Shown: piece after piece, positions 1 to 10,800 of the stretch
Layout: each line of letters begins with the position of its first letter
How positions within the stretch are numbered: the first letter of the stretch is position 1
Assembly (NCBI GenBank): GCA_016110215.1
Contig: JADWQD010000002.1
Coordinates: forward strand, 1,178,001 to 1,242,000
Origin: Capronia americana
Taxonomy: Eukaryota > Ascomycota > Eurotiomycetes > Chaetothyriales > Herpotrichiellaceae
DNA: 64,000 bases
Direction of reading: 5' to 3'
Program-made: the position numbers and the translations under genes
The notes under the pieces: model-generated
The model's database searches: none
Told to the model about the DNA's origin: nothing
Seen by the model: only the letters and a program-made list of their open reading frames with translations

Positions 1-1
1 T

Positions 2-697
2 AGGCCCTCCCATATCTTCGCGAAAACGGTGCCGAACAACGGCCTCCTAGTTCAAGGATTGTTATTGGATGTGGTAACGTCATTGGGAGCCTGCCACGTA
101 CACGAGGTAGACGAAACCTACCCAACAACCGCTGGCGGGCCTCAGCTGAACGCATACGGAGACCTTGATGGTGCGAGAACAGCACTGTGGAGGACAATTC
201 TAGCCGATACAACCGCACAATGGATTGGCTCTACCGTCAATCACATGGAGGCCCTTCTTAACGGTAAACTCTGGCGCGTCGGCTTGGGCCTAGCAAAGCT
301 TCATGGATTTTCTTTTCGACGTATCCTGTCGCGAAACCGGAAGTTGGTTCTTTCTGGATACACACTCGACCAGTTGATTTTGCCGCGGGCACACATGTTC
401 GTGGACCAGAAACAATTTCCCAAAAGCAAGGAGATCAGGGAGGTGATCTCCTGCGCGGTGAACGTGACTGCCTGGAGACGTTTGATGTCCACGAAGACAG
501 GAAGAATGGGCTTAGCTCCGGCGGGGGCAAGATTGGGAGATTCAGTTGCCATCTTACTGGGCTGCGACATACCACTTGTTCTCAGGCGACAGGAGAAGGG
601 TGGCTGGATCGTGGTTGGAGAATGTTATGTGCATGGGGTCATGTATGGAGAAGCGATACGTGGCCACGACAAATTCGAGGAGATCACGCTTTATTAG
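2..697 (+). CDS. HET-domain (heterokaryon incompatibility-like) protein, C-terminal part, 5' truncated by window edge
   Basis: The frame is open from base 2, so the gene begins left of the window. Only about 231 C-terminal residues are visible. The segment near the end (RRLMSTKTGRMGLAP, then GDSVAILLGCDIPLVLR and GGWIVVGECYVHGVMYGEA) is the conserved tail of fungal HET-domain proteins. In that tail a MGLxP-x-GD-x-V-x-LLG...VGE-x-Y-VHG-x-M-x-GEA pattern follows the variable helical region. The HET domain itself, normally in the N-terminal third, is outside the window. The family is associated with non-self recognition and cell death between incompatible hyphae, but most members are uncharacterised and this assignment is from the tail only. 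The frame ends at TAG in the usual hydrophobic end (EEITLY). Confidence 0.8.
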   Translation, partial: RPSHIFAKTVPNNGLLVQGLLLDVVTSLGACHVHEVDETYPTTAGGPQLNAYGDLDGARTALWRTILADTTAQWIGSTVNHMEALLNGKLWRVGLGLAKLHGFSFRRILSRNRKLVLSGYTLDQLILPRAHMFVDQKQFPKSKEIREVISCAVNVTAWRRLMSTKTGRMGLAPAGARLGDSVAILLGCDIPLVLRRQEKGGWIVVGECYVHGVMYGEAIRGHDKFEEITLY

Positions 698-1401
698 AAG
701 GAACAGTTTTCAAAGCGATGGAGTAACGGGCCGGCTAGCATCTTTTCCATTTTCAGCAAGAATTGATTTCCCGCAACATTGGACTGAGTCTTCCAAGGTC
801 GGCCCTGGCAGGTCAAAGATCAAACTGGGGAATGTCAACTTGTCACAGGACGAAACCCACCTCAAGACAGACAGGCTCCCGAAAAACGGACATATTAAGG
901 CCACTCGTTGCAGAGTTGCAAAAGCTCGTCTTGACACAGCGGCTACCGAAACCAACGCTCCTTTACCCCGTCGCAAACACTCGACTCATTCCGGACTACC
1001 TCTGGTGGATCCAGGGGACGGTTGGTCTGAAGTTGAATGTTTACTCGAAAGGCGCGTTCGTGCACTTGGTCGTCTTAGGCGCCGAGAGAACGTTGAGCAT
1101 TCCGTGGAATGGCAAGGGTTACAGTGAAGAGCAGAACCTTTAGATTGAGGCTAGACATAGACGCCGAAGATCTTTTTGATAGAGAGAATAAACACGAGAC
1201 CCGCCAAGACTTGCGGAGATGGACGAGAAGCCTAAGTGCTCCTCCGTATGGGTACCAGGAAGCCTAAGTGATCCTCCGTACCAAAGTGCCTTTTCCTGCG
1301 TCTCCAAGTAACGACCTTTTCTATCCAAGGTCCACACCATCCAAGGCACTCGTACATTTCCCTCCCGAGCACTTGACCGTGGCCTCTGATGCCCGAGATA
1401 T
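698..1401. other. Intergenic region, no gene called
   Basis: About 700 bases between the HET gene and SLS1. Open frames of 90-190 codons exist here on both strands, but they overlap each other and show no domain, signal peptide or splice logic. It should hold the HET 3' end and the SLS1 promoter. Confidence 0.6.
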
Positions 1402-4269
1402 ATGTTAGCACGTGGGACCAAGTCGGCCTACGTCTGTCTGCGATGCCAGAAAAATCTACGCGGTGACAACCCCCGTCACCCTGCCCGCGTGCTTCGGCGA
1501 TGGCAGAGTGCAGCCCCAAGCCGAGCGGCACTCGACGAGTTCGACTATGGCGACGACAACACTAGCACCCCCGTCCACCAGCCTCAAGATGAAGAAAGCC
1601 CGTCCCAACCCCGGCCCCGTGGCAAGCGGCAGTTTTGGCGAAAGTGGAAGCCCGATCCCACTGCCCAACTCGGCGTCAACTCCCTAGGCAAGCCCGCCGA
1701 AGTCATCCTGCTTCCCTCGAGAGATCGCAAGATAACCCAAGTACCCAAGGGTGACGGAACGGACCGAGCGGGAACCACCCTACAGGAGTCATTAGACTCG
1801 GAAAATGTCCCGCTCAGCGGTGCCACGCTGGCAGAAAACATTGAGCAGATACGCCTTCTGGTTGGAAAAATGCGCGGGCAGCTGGAAAAGCACGAGTGGA
1901 AGACGTTGAGTCGGAATTTGAAGACCGGGTTCCAGACCTCGCAGTTGAAGAAGTACATCCGTCTGCGGAAAGGCGAGCATGGGCCTCCTCCCGCGCTGCG
2001 CAGGAACCACAGCAAGGACGACATTATCAGATACTTGGCCGAGGAAGTCTGGGGCTTCATCACTCCTATGCGTGACGAGACGTCCACACCACCGGACAAG
2101 ACCGGGAAGAAGGTCAAATTCGTATTCAATCTCCACGAGCAGGCCAAACTGGAGCATCTTCTCACCCACCCAACGCAGCCGCTGAAGCGGATCGCAGAGG
2201 AACACGATGTTCAGATTGATGTCTATCCTTCTCAATCCAGGATCAGAACGACGGGGCACAAACACGATGCGAATCAAGCGCTACAGAAGCTTGTTCGCTA
2301 CGCAAAGGACCTCTCCTTGATCGCCATCCCTCTGCAAGGACCTTTGGGACTGTTATACCGAGATCGTACCGGGGAGGACTATGTTAATGCCTACCTCAAG
2401 TCTCTTCGACGGAAATACCAAGGACTGACCATCGCTCGGGACAAGGAGAACATCACAATCATTCACCTGAACAATCCTCGGGCAGCTGACCAAGCCCGCC
2501 GAGAGATCTTGCTCTCCGCCCCCATGAAGGATGATTTGCAGCCGCCGACAGTCTGGCCCGACGTGGAGGAGCTGACAACCAGCCTCCAGCCCGTTCCCGC
2601 TCCCCCAGAACTTCCCGTGATGTTACATCAGTACCAGTGGCGGAGATTGGTCTCATCTGGCGTCACTCCGCAAACTCCCGACCGCACTGGCGGCAGTTCT
2701 TCTTTCGGCCGGATCTTGCAAAGCTTGCGAGACGCGTTCAAACCTATCGCCAATGTCGGAAAATCAGGCAGCAGACAAGAGCTCTATTGTGATCTGACTG
2801 CGAAATTCGGACAAACATTAGCCCAGGAGATCTCACCGCCTGTTGACTCTGAAAATAAGGTAGCGATTGAGGGCGAAGAAGATCTGAAAGCGGAGAATGG
2901 CCGAGAGCAGGCAGAGCTCCTAGACAAACAGTCTTCGGGTAGAGATGGTGCTGAGGGAAGTGACCCCTGCGACTCCGAAATCAAGGGGTCAACCCTGACA
3001 ACCACCCAATCTTCCACCGAAACGCTTTCACCAGCTCAAGCCGTGGCAGGTGGGATCGGGAAAGAGGAAGCACCAGCATCATCAACATATGCTCACGAAA
3101 GAAGGCTTTTCGTTGGGGGAGCTCCTTTCCTGGCACAGCATCTTGCCAGGATGGACCCTTGGCCTAAACAATCGTCCGAGGATATAGATGCCGGCGCCCG
3201 CGCCATATTGCGGCTGGAGCTCTCTCCCATATCGACACCGGGTTCGAATGTCTTTCCCAGATTCGAAATCTTCGTCACTGCCGGTGAAGAGACGGATGGG
3301 AAGAGATCTCGCCTCAACGTTGCCAGGATATCTGCCATTCACCAAGAAGATCACTTGACTGTCTCATGTCCACAGTACGACGTCGACATCGCCTTCATTC
3401 GACAGCTCAAGCAGGACCTGGCTTATCCTGGGTCAGTTGACACAGGCATTATCCAATCCTTGATGAACGCCTTCCGCAGTTATATCGGCCACGCCCAGTC
3501 AACCGGCTCCTCCGACTGGGTGTTTCTACCCTTTGTCACCCTGCCGCTCCATCAGACGCTGAGCACTATGCACGGTGCTGCTAAGAAACCTAGATCAGGT
3601 CGAGCAAAGCAAAGAACCTCCGCACAGGCTGATACGAAGCTAGAGTACCTCCTCAGCACGGTGGATGTCGTCGACGTTGATTCGCGGTTGTTCTCAGCTC
3701 GCTCGGCCCCCACGCCTAACACGACAAAAGAGAAGAAAAAGAGGACGACGCAGTCTCCCTCGGGCGTGGCGCACTTCTGCCTCGACCATATCACCTACAC
3801 CGGCGCAGAAAACACCAGACAGGAACTTCGTCTGGCCCAGAGTCCAGTCCTTTACCCACCTGCACTGACGCAAGCGCAGCCGTATCTTCCTTCATTTGTG
3901 GGTGCAGCCCTAAGCCTAGCTGGTCGGTTGAGCGACAACCCCATGAAGGCAGGATATGGTGCCAGCCATGGGCTTGAGTTTGACTTTAAATTTGAGCACG
4001 ACGACATGGAGGTGGAAGGTGGAAAGGAAGCGGAAGCGGGCGACACCAAGCCACGTCCAAAACCAAACCCGAATCCGAACCAAGACCCGAACCCAAATCC
4101 GCGTCCCAAAGACAAGGCGAAGGCGCAGAAACCAAAAGTCGCAAAGAAGGGTCAACAGTCAAAGTCGATTTCGAAGCCGAAGTCGAAGCTAAAGATGAAT
4201 ATCAAGACCAAGTCTACGCCGAAAGTCGCTTTCAAGACGGAAGGGACGACCGCGAGAACGAGTCCCTAA
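1402..4269 (+). CDS. SLS1: Mitochondrial inner-membrane protein SLS1-like (translation/expression of mtDNA genes)
   Basis: A single uninterrupted frame of 955 codons. The first 45 residues are basic and hydroxylated with a YVCLRCQ motif, typical of Pezizomycotina mitochondrial presequences. The segment around LGVNSLGKPAEVILLPSRDRK and the EHDVQIDVYPSQSRIRTTG block (KH-like) fit the fungal SLS1 family, which in yeast is a mitochondrial membrane protein coupling mtDNA transcription to translation. Residues about 480-560 are acidic and low complexity. The last 85 residues are a Lys/Pro/Asn repeat tail (alternating PNPN, then KPK/KSK runs) that is unusual in length. The start was chosen because the presequence-like stretch begins exactly at this ATG. 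Confidence is good for the family and moderate for the exact molecular role. Confidence 0.8.
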   Translation: MLARGTKSAYVCLRCQKNLRGDNPRHPARVLRRWQSAAPSRAALDEFDYGDDNTSTPVHQPQDEESPSQPRPRGKRQFWRKWKPDPTAQLGVNSLGKPAEVILLPSRDRKITQVPKGDGTDRAGTTLQESLDSENVPLSGATLAENIEQIRLLVGKMRGQLEKHEWKTLSRNLKTGFQTSQLKKYIRLRKGEHGPPPALRRNHSKDDIIRYLAEEVWGFITPMRDETSTPPDKTGKKVKFVFNLHEQAKLEHLLTHPTQPLKRIAEEHDVQIDVYPSQSRIRTTGHKHDANQALQKLVRYAKDLSLIAIPLQGPLGLLYRDRTGEDYVNAYLKSLRRKYQGLTIARDKENITIIHLNNPRAADQARREILLSAPMKDDLQPPTVWPDVEELTTSLQPVPAPPELPVMLHQYQWRRLVSSGVTPQTPDRTGGSSSFGRILQSLRDAFKPIANVGKSGSRQELYCDLTAKFGQTLAQEISPPVDSENKVAIEGEEDLKAENGREQAELLDKQSSGRDGAEGSDPCDSEIKGSTLTTTQSSTETLSPAQAVAGGIGKEEAPASSTYAHERRLFVGGAPFLAQHLARMDPWPKQSSEDIDAGARAILRLELSPISTPGSNVFPRFEIFVTAGEETDGKRSRLNVARISAIHQEDHLTVSCPQYDVDIAFIRQLKQDLAYPGSVDTGIIQSLMNAFRSYIGHAQSTGSSDWVFLPFVTLPLHQTLSTMHGAAKKPRSGRAKQRTSAQADTKLEYLLSTVDVVDVDSRLFSARSAPTPNTTKEKKKRTTQSPSGVAHFCLDHITYTGAENTRQELRLAQSPVLYPPALTQAQPYLPSFVGAALSLAGRLSDNPMKAGYGASHGLEFDFKFEHDDMEVEGGKEAEAGDTKPRPKPNPNPNQDPNPNPRPKDKAKAQKPKVAKKGQQSKSISKPKSKLKMNIKTKSTPKVAFKTEGTTARTSP

Positions 4270-4449
4270 CCTGTATTGTATGTATGTATGTACTGTGTGT
4301 AATAGACGGTGTACCTATACCTAGGTAGGTATCTATACCTTGAGGTACTAGGTAGTTAATACGACGGAATACGGAGTAACGTCCTGTATCTTCTCTGCTC
4401 TGTTCATTACCTATAGGATACGTAAAGATGGATCATATAAGGAAAGGTT

Positions 4450-4520
4450 GCTCTGCTTGCTCTGCTTGCTCTGCTTGCTCTGCTTGCTCTGCTTGCTCTG
4501 CTTGCTCTGCTTGCTCTGCT
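4450..4520. repeat. 9-base tandem repeat, about 7.9 copies of GCTCTGCTT
   Basis: Eight consecutive units, the last lacking one base, with no substitution between units. The array lies about 180 bases after the SLS1 stop codon and outside any recognised coding sequence. Confidence 0.95.
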
Positions 4521-4783
4521 AGGAGGTAGGTACTGCGTGGCTATCCGCGTAAACTACCACTACTACAAACTTGCGACTGGACTGAAGGCTGAGTCTTGAG
4601 CCTTGTTATTATTATTTTTTCTTGCTTCGAAATCTCGTTTGAACGAACCACCCTGATGTGATCTGTGTACACTTGGCTGTTATGTCCAATCTAGAGTAAT
4701 CTACAAGTTATATGGTGGGCAGCCAACCTCTTGCTTACTCGCACGGTCATTTCGGGTGGTTCAACGTCTTCCCTCTTCCCTCG

Positions 4784-4809
4784 CCCAGCCCAGCCCAGCC
4801 CAGCCCAGT
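4784..4809. repeat. 5-base tandem repeat (CCCAG)n, five copies
   Basis: Perfect short array in the 3' flank of the NT-C2 gene, downstream of its stop codon. Confidence 0.9.
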
Positions 4810-4924
4810 TCAATAGTATGTATAGTACTTTTGTCCTGGGTTTGCCGCAAGGTTGCAGTTGCGGTTCCTTGCTCGGCCTCGTCTCATACCATCTCATATC
4901 ATCATCAAATCGGGCATTCATGCT

Positions 4925-6352
4925 TCACCGCACTCGAACACTCCAGCTCCTCAAATCATCACGCAGCTCGAATTCCGTATACTCTTGCTGTTCGGCCTGC
5001 CCGCGCCGCCGGTTCCCTTGCTCCGCTTGACTCTGCTGGACCTGCTGATCGATGCTGGATCGGCCGCTGACCACGCCGGTGACGCCGCTGCCCGCGGGAG
5101 TCTGTATGGACAGGTTCAAGTTCAAATTCGGCGATGCAGAGGGGGTGATCGAGTCTCTGCTCGTGCCCCGTCTGTGGCCCTGAGGTTGCGAACTTCCTCC
5201 CGGCGCCGCCATTTGCGGGGTCAGGAAGGCCTGCGGTGTGAGGTGACTAGGACGCGGCGTGGTTGACGGGTGGCGCGGCTGAGGATTCGTGGGTGGATGT
5301 CGGCGCGGTTCGTCGCTCGAACTGCTGTTCATGCTCTCCTCCCGGCGGCCTAGTCTTGCGGGGTTGGGATGATTCGAGCTGGAGAATTTCTTGGGCGACG
5401 ATGGCGGACGCCCGCCGTCCCCTCCCGCGAAGAGGTCTTCGATCAGCTTGTCGGGCGCGAGCTCGCCGGCCTGGCATGCCCATGTGGCGGCCAGGGTTCG
5501 GCGATATATGTCCTGGGCTTCGGACAGCTCGCGCGTCTTGGATGTGATGCTGGGGATGTCGTCGCCCTCGCCGGCGCCGCTGCCGCCCAGGACGCCCGCC
5601 TCGGTGGTCAGCACGCCCGCGATCCCACCGACCACCATGGCGGATTTGAGCGGCGGGGCGGTGAAGTTCATGTCCCCTTCGGTCTGGCGCATGAGGATGC
5701 CTATCTTCAGCGTGCTGTTGATCTTGCTGTCTTGCAGGAGGTAGCGCCGCGTGATGCTACCTTCCTCCTCGCCTTCATCCTGCGGATCGCGATCCGGACC
5801 TAGGTCCGGCACTCGCGTGTATTCTGCGAGATTCAGCTTGACGTTGCCGAGGTGGACTCTCCCGCCGCGCCCGCCGTCGTTGAACTCCTGGAGCACTTCA
5901 AAGTGAATGTCGCACTCTTGGAGGTTGCCGTTCTTGTCGATCGTCAGCCGCACGGGCATCGTCTTGACGTATTCCCATGTTGCTTTGTGTTCGAAGATCG
6001 GGGCCGAGGGCGTGCGGCCGCGGTGGTCGGCGGTGGAGGAGGAGGACAGGTGCCAGCGCACGGTGGCCGTACCGGTTACCAGTGGAATGTTGGTCAGGTC
6101 GATGATGCGGAGGGTGAGGTCGAACTTGGGCTACATTGCCCCGCTTGTCAGTATGGGCGGCTGCGAAGGAGGATGGTGGGTGGGGACAGCACAGCACGGT
6201 TCATACCTTTCTGTTCTTGGGGACTGTGAAGGCGAGGTTGATTAGTGCTTGTTTCCGCAGCATGGTGGCCGCAGGGGAAAATGGATTTCCAGGTCCATGG
6301 CCGTCTCAGGTCCAAGGGAAGAAACAGAGATGGACTTACCGAAAGCTTGCAT
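4925..6352 (-). CDS. NT-C2 (EEIG1/EHBP1-type C2) domain protein, three coding exons including 13-nt and 17-nt exons
   Basis: Exons on the minus strand: 6352-6340, 6223-6207 and 6130-4925 (411 aa). The first exon ends TTC G before GTAAGT. The second is 17 nt between ACAG and GTATGA. The third starts after GTAG. Joined, they read MQAFVPKNRK then PKFDLTLRIIDLTN, the canonical start of fungal NT-type C2 proteins, which supports all three tiny junctions. Residues about 5-165 form the C2 NT domain (LVTGTATVRWHL, then FNDGGRGGRVHLGNVKLNLAEY, then YLLQDSKINSTLKIGI). Residues about 190-245 carry a helical segment (AQDIYRRTLAATWACQ). The remainder is Ser/Pro-rich and disordered. NT-C2 domains are thought to bind membranes or small GTPase partners. 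The fungal members are not well characterised. Confidence 0.85.
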
Positions 6353-6846
6353 TTTGGCGGGCGCGCCGGAGGGAAGCGCACGTCACGCTCCGTTCGAAGA
6401 CCCTCACACTGAGACACGGACACGGACACGTTCACATGAATTCCAACATTGGCCAAACGACCGTCACTTCGTTCCTTCCATTCCCGGCCGTCCGGGCTAT
6501 CTTTTGACTCGCCTGGCTGCGATGACGACGGACGGGGCGGACGCAAAATCACGCGCGCTGATAAGCTCGGGATGGCAAGAAGAGTGGTTGAGTTTGTCGT
6601 ACGGTGCAATAGGAACAGGAAAGGTTGCGAGCTGGAGGGGTTGAGCGCAGATCCGCCTGCTCCGGCGGCGGACCACATTGCCGGTTATTAGTCAGCACCG
6701 GGTTCGCAGGCGCTACCATTGGCGTGGATGTTGGTCTGAACGGGATTGTAACCCATGCCTCTTTGGCTTCTATATCTAAACTCGCATTCTATCGCCCCGA
6801 TTCTAGTAATATACACATCGAATGATAAGCCCGGTCTGCACCCGAT
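6353..6846. other. NT-C2 promoter and MCR1 3' flank
   Basis: About 490 bases holding the upstream region of the minus-strand NT-C2 gene and the 3' flank of MCR1. No gene is supported. Confidence 0.6.
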
Positions 6847-7886
6847 CTAGAACTTGTGCACCTCTTCCTTGCTGTAGCCCAGTTCACCAAGGATTCCTCC
6901 GAGGCTCCCCTGTGTCCAGCCGAAGCCGCCCTTGGCCCCAGCAACAGCCTCGATCATCGGAGGCGGACCGCTGACCAACACCTTCACGTTTCGTTCGTTC
7001 AACTTGTGAGGCATCACCTGGCTCAGTACCGCTTTGGTGACATAGCCCTTCTGATAGGTGCCTTCATTCTCTGGCGTGGTCTTGCTAACGACATACGTCC
7101 TGTTGAATCGGTCGGGGAACTTCTGCGCGAGGTCGTCGAATTCATTCTTCAAAAGAATGTCCTCTTCGGAGTTGTTGGCATAGACAAGCGCGATCTTGGT
7201 CTTGTCCTCGGGATTATCCAGAATCGCGCGAGTGAGTTGGTAGATAGGGGTGATGCCAGAGCCTCCAGCGACGAATGTCATGGCCGAATATTCATTGGGC
7301 TTGTAGTCGAACTCATGCAAAGGCTTGAACAACATCGAGTCACCAGGTTTCAAGGAGTGCATCTTGCCCGAGCCCTTGCCGTTGGGATATTTCTTGACCA
7401 TGAACGTGACATAGCCGGGCTGGTCTGCAGGGGTCTGTCAGTTCAGCCATCGGGGTCGTAGAAACGAGGAACTTACCATTGGCACTGACGGGTGTATACG
7501 GTCGGAAGACTGGGATGAAGCCACCCTCGGGTGTATGTCTGGTCAGGAGAGATGCTGCGAGCAAGTCAGAACCGCCTTCCTCCACACCGAAGAATCGTGT
7601 TGTACATACTGATTGGGGAAATCCCGGTAATCGACTGATCATCAGGAAGGGCGAAAGTCAATCTCTTGACATTGTGGTTGACCATTTCGGCCTTTTCAAG
7701 CTTGAGCTCGGTGAAGCCTTTCCATGCCATCTTCTTCAGCGCCGCTTGAGCGTCTGACGGCGGTGACTCAGCATGAACTGGGTTGAACTGAAAAAAGGTC
7801 GTATTCCAGTAATGACAGGCCGAGTACCCAGCAGTGGCTCCGATGGCGGCCGCGCCGGCCATTCTCAGAGGTCGAATGGCGGACAT
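6847..7886 (-). CDS. MCR1: NADH-cytochrome b5 reductase, mitochondrial (MCR1)
   Basis: Exons on the minus strand: 7886-7610, 7554-7477 and 7424-6847 (310 aa). The introns start GTATGT and GTAAGT, end GCAG, and have matching phases (1 and 1). The enzyme passes electrons from NADH through FAD to cytochrome b5. The N-terminus (residues 1-30, Ala/Gly-rich hydrophobic after a basic start) fits the outer-membrane/intermembrane-space anchor of Mcr1. The FAD-binding RPYTPVS motif is at about 110-116. The NADH-binding motif AGGSGITPIYQL is at about 171-182, and VSGPPPMIEAV lies near the C-terminus. Length is normal for the family (about 300-320 aa). The exon 2/3 junction was chosen at CTGCAG because the alternative upstream AG breaks the frame. 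Confidence 0.93.
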
Positions 7887-10800
7887 TGTGTTGGAATAAA
7901 AGCTAGTGGCAATTAAATTGAAATCTAAGTCGTAATCTCAAGCGCGAGAGATGCAGAGAAATCTGTCTTTTATTAATGGGGAAGCTGATGGAATGTCGGT
8001 GGTGACTGCCGAAGCCCCTGAATCCGAAGTCCGTAACTCGGTCAAGGAAGGACCTGGGTAGCAATACAACGCTGAATAGAGAAGCTGCAAGAAGATGAGT
8101 GCAATAAGTCACGCCAACGACGAAATCCGGGCAGTTAGAGAAGATGGAAAAGAGCAGAGCAGAGTCTCAACGTCGCTGAAGTTTTGATGAGTGTATCGAA
8201 AAACCTACTCAGCACAAAGTCGGCCCCCGGAGGTGGCCCAGGCCGATGATTAGAGCTTAGACTCCCAGATCGGGCCTTGACTGGACGGAAGCAGCACGTG
8301 CGGGTCGCTAAGTCGCCGAAAGCGTCGCAAAAGGCCAGGTTAGCCGGATCTTTTGAACAGCCCTACGAGATCTAAAAATATCCCTTTGCTTGGCCGACTA
8401 GCCACCACCTCCATTGACAGAGTGAAGCAGACGAGGCTGCCTGGAGTAAGGGGTGGTGCAAAGACGATTATGAGCATGATAATATAACTTGCATCAATGA
8501 TCCGCGGTAGTTCCGCCAGAATTCGCGCACTCTTACGAGCTCGATTTCTGGCAGACTGAATGACCATCGTCTGGAGCAAGCCACTTCCTGGAGTTTACCG
8601 CAAGTCCGCGCATTTGTTGAAGTCGCCACTGTTGCTGTTCATCGTCGATAAGCCTCTAGGCAGAGCTGTCACTTGTTTCTCGGCAAAGGCTTAGTACTTG
8701 GTGAATTCCAACACAGTTTCCACATAACGAACGTTGATGTTCGAGCACGGAAACAAGTTGATCCTTTCGTGCCGGCAGACGAAGTGAGCCATCTCTTTCA
8801 CCAAAAATCTCCGCGGTTTCAAACCTCGCACGCTTCGGTATCGCGCTTAGCGTTCGACTGGTGGCTACATGCCGGTGTGTCGAGGTTCGAGTTTGCAACC
8901 TTCTGGAATCACAGCCAGAGATGCCGTGGTATCACAGCGTCGGCGCAGCTAACATCATTTCAGCGCGCTGATACTTCGAGGCAACACTGGGAGTAGACAC
9001 GCCGGTACTGTAGCAGTTCGATGTCTACACGGGGTTCAAGGGTCCGATGTTGCACGTGGTAGGCTTCGCCTGCATGCTGTATGAACCGACCTGTACAACA
9101 GAAGCAGTGGGTTCCCGATATTCCTTGTGCAACGAGCGAACCGGATACTTTGCCCTTAGATGGTCGATCACCGTTTTCAAGCGCACCGAGAAAACTATTC
9201 CCGACTTAGTTTCAGACCGCATCTCATGTAGTTTTCATCACACACTCCTCGGATGCAGAGGTGAGCTGCTGCAGCACTGCTTCTCAGCTGTTGTCTGTCG
9301 CTTGCCCTCTGTCTCTATGCTGTGTCATGCTTAGCGAGTGAAGAACCGAGTGGCGGGCTTGGGTTAGAACAGTAGCAGGTGAATGAAGCATGATACTGCA
9401 CTGCTGAGAATTTGCCCATGCAGGTATATTCGGATGGCAGCTTAGAAAAATTGTCTCGAGTGCTCAGCCCGTGAAGAAAGCTGTGCTCGCAAAGCAGCTG
9501 ACTTCAAGTTCGATCTGAGGCTTGAATCTGCCATGGAGCACAGTCCATGTGCCACTGCGACAGAATTGTCAGACCAGGTCATCTTCTCAGCCTGACTGTG
9601 GCCATCGACTAGCATTCCTTCAAAGTAAACACGAGGTTCAGACATGCTTCATCCAGGGACCCCTGCAGTCGGTTAGTCAAACACCTTGGTAGTGATAGCC
9701 GCTCGGAGATGTGCACGACAGGATGCATGGAAACAGCGACCCAAGTGCAGTGGTCAGAACAATCGCGGCGGTTCCGCATGTCGCATCAGAGGAATCCTGA
9801 TCCTGAGGACGAGTACGCGTTCTGCGGACAGCGGTAGTCGACCAAGGAGGGATTTACAAACCGAGGGAACATGAAAGCAGATGCGTACCGAGGAGGTACT
9901 TTTGGAATGATCGCCAATCCTCATCACCGCAAACCGAATAGACGAGCCACGTGATGGACGACGATCCGGCTCAACCGATGCAGGGCCGCAGGCCGCGGTG
10001 AGTCCAGCTGATGTTTTCATGCACAGCCACTGTTTCCAGCCTCGCTCTTCCCGCTCAATGACCTCATCGTCCCTTCTGGTCTGGCAGAATATCTTTTGTT
10101 TCCCGTACGAACATCACCATCTGACTGTCTGAGATCGTCAATCTGAAACATGCAGTTCTTGCACCAAGATGCAATGTCGGCGGCTGCTGCAACGCGCCTC
10201 TTGCACCTTCTATGCCTGCCCAGCAGGCTGCTGGGCACGTAGCGCACGGCAGACCTCGTCACATGATGCTGGGCGAGAGTCAAATCAGAATCCGCCTGAG
10301 CCAATCAGATGTGGTAGCAGGGATGTTGAGATAAAGTGCAACGCCAACGTTCGTCTTCAGCTGCCAATCCGCTTGCAGAAGTGCCTTCTGACGAGGATCA
10401 CCTCAGCTGCCTCCGCTAGCTAACTCGGGCGGATTTGCCAACGACCTCGTTCTCCGCCATCGACTGGTTGTGCGCATTTTGCCGTCGACCAGTCGTCGAG
10501 ACCAGCCATTCCAAGCCAGAACACGATTTGGACCTTGCCTGACTTCTGAACACGAGCGTCCAGAGTCTTTGGGGACCGAGACCCTGGATGGAGTGTTCTT
10601 TTTGTGCCTGAAACGTGAGGACTCCGTGCCACCAACTCGGGTCTGCAAATCGTGTTGATGACTTTACAGACACTCCTGGTTCCTTGAGACAGCCGACCGA
10701 ACCGTTGGGGTCTCTTGGAGTGTTAAAGCTTGGGGTTTTGCGCATCTTTCTACGAATGCGCCAACTGGGCTCGGAGTAGAGGCTTCTCCTTCTTCAACCC

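Larger units (their letters stand above)
4270..4924. other. Intergenic region between convergent genes, rich in short repeats
   Basis: This is the 3' flank shared by SLS1 (+) and the NT-C2 gene (-). It contains TGTATG repeats, CCTAGGTAGGT-type motifs near 4320-4355, a 9-base tandem array and a CCCAG array. No coding potential was recognised. Confidence 0.7.
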
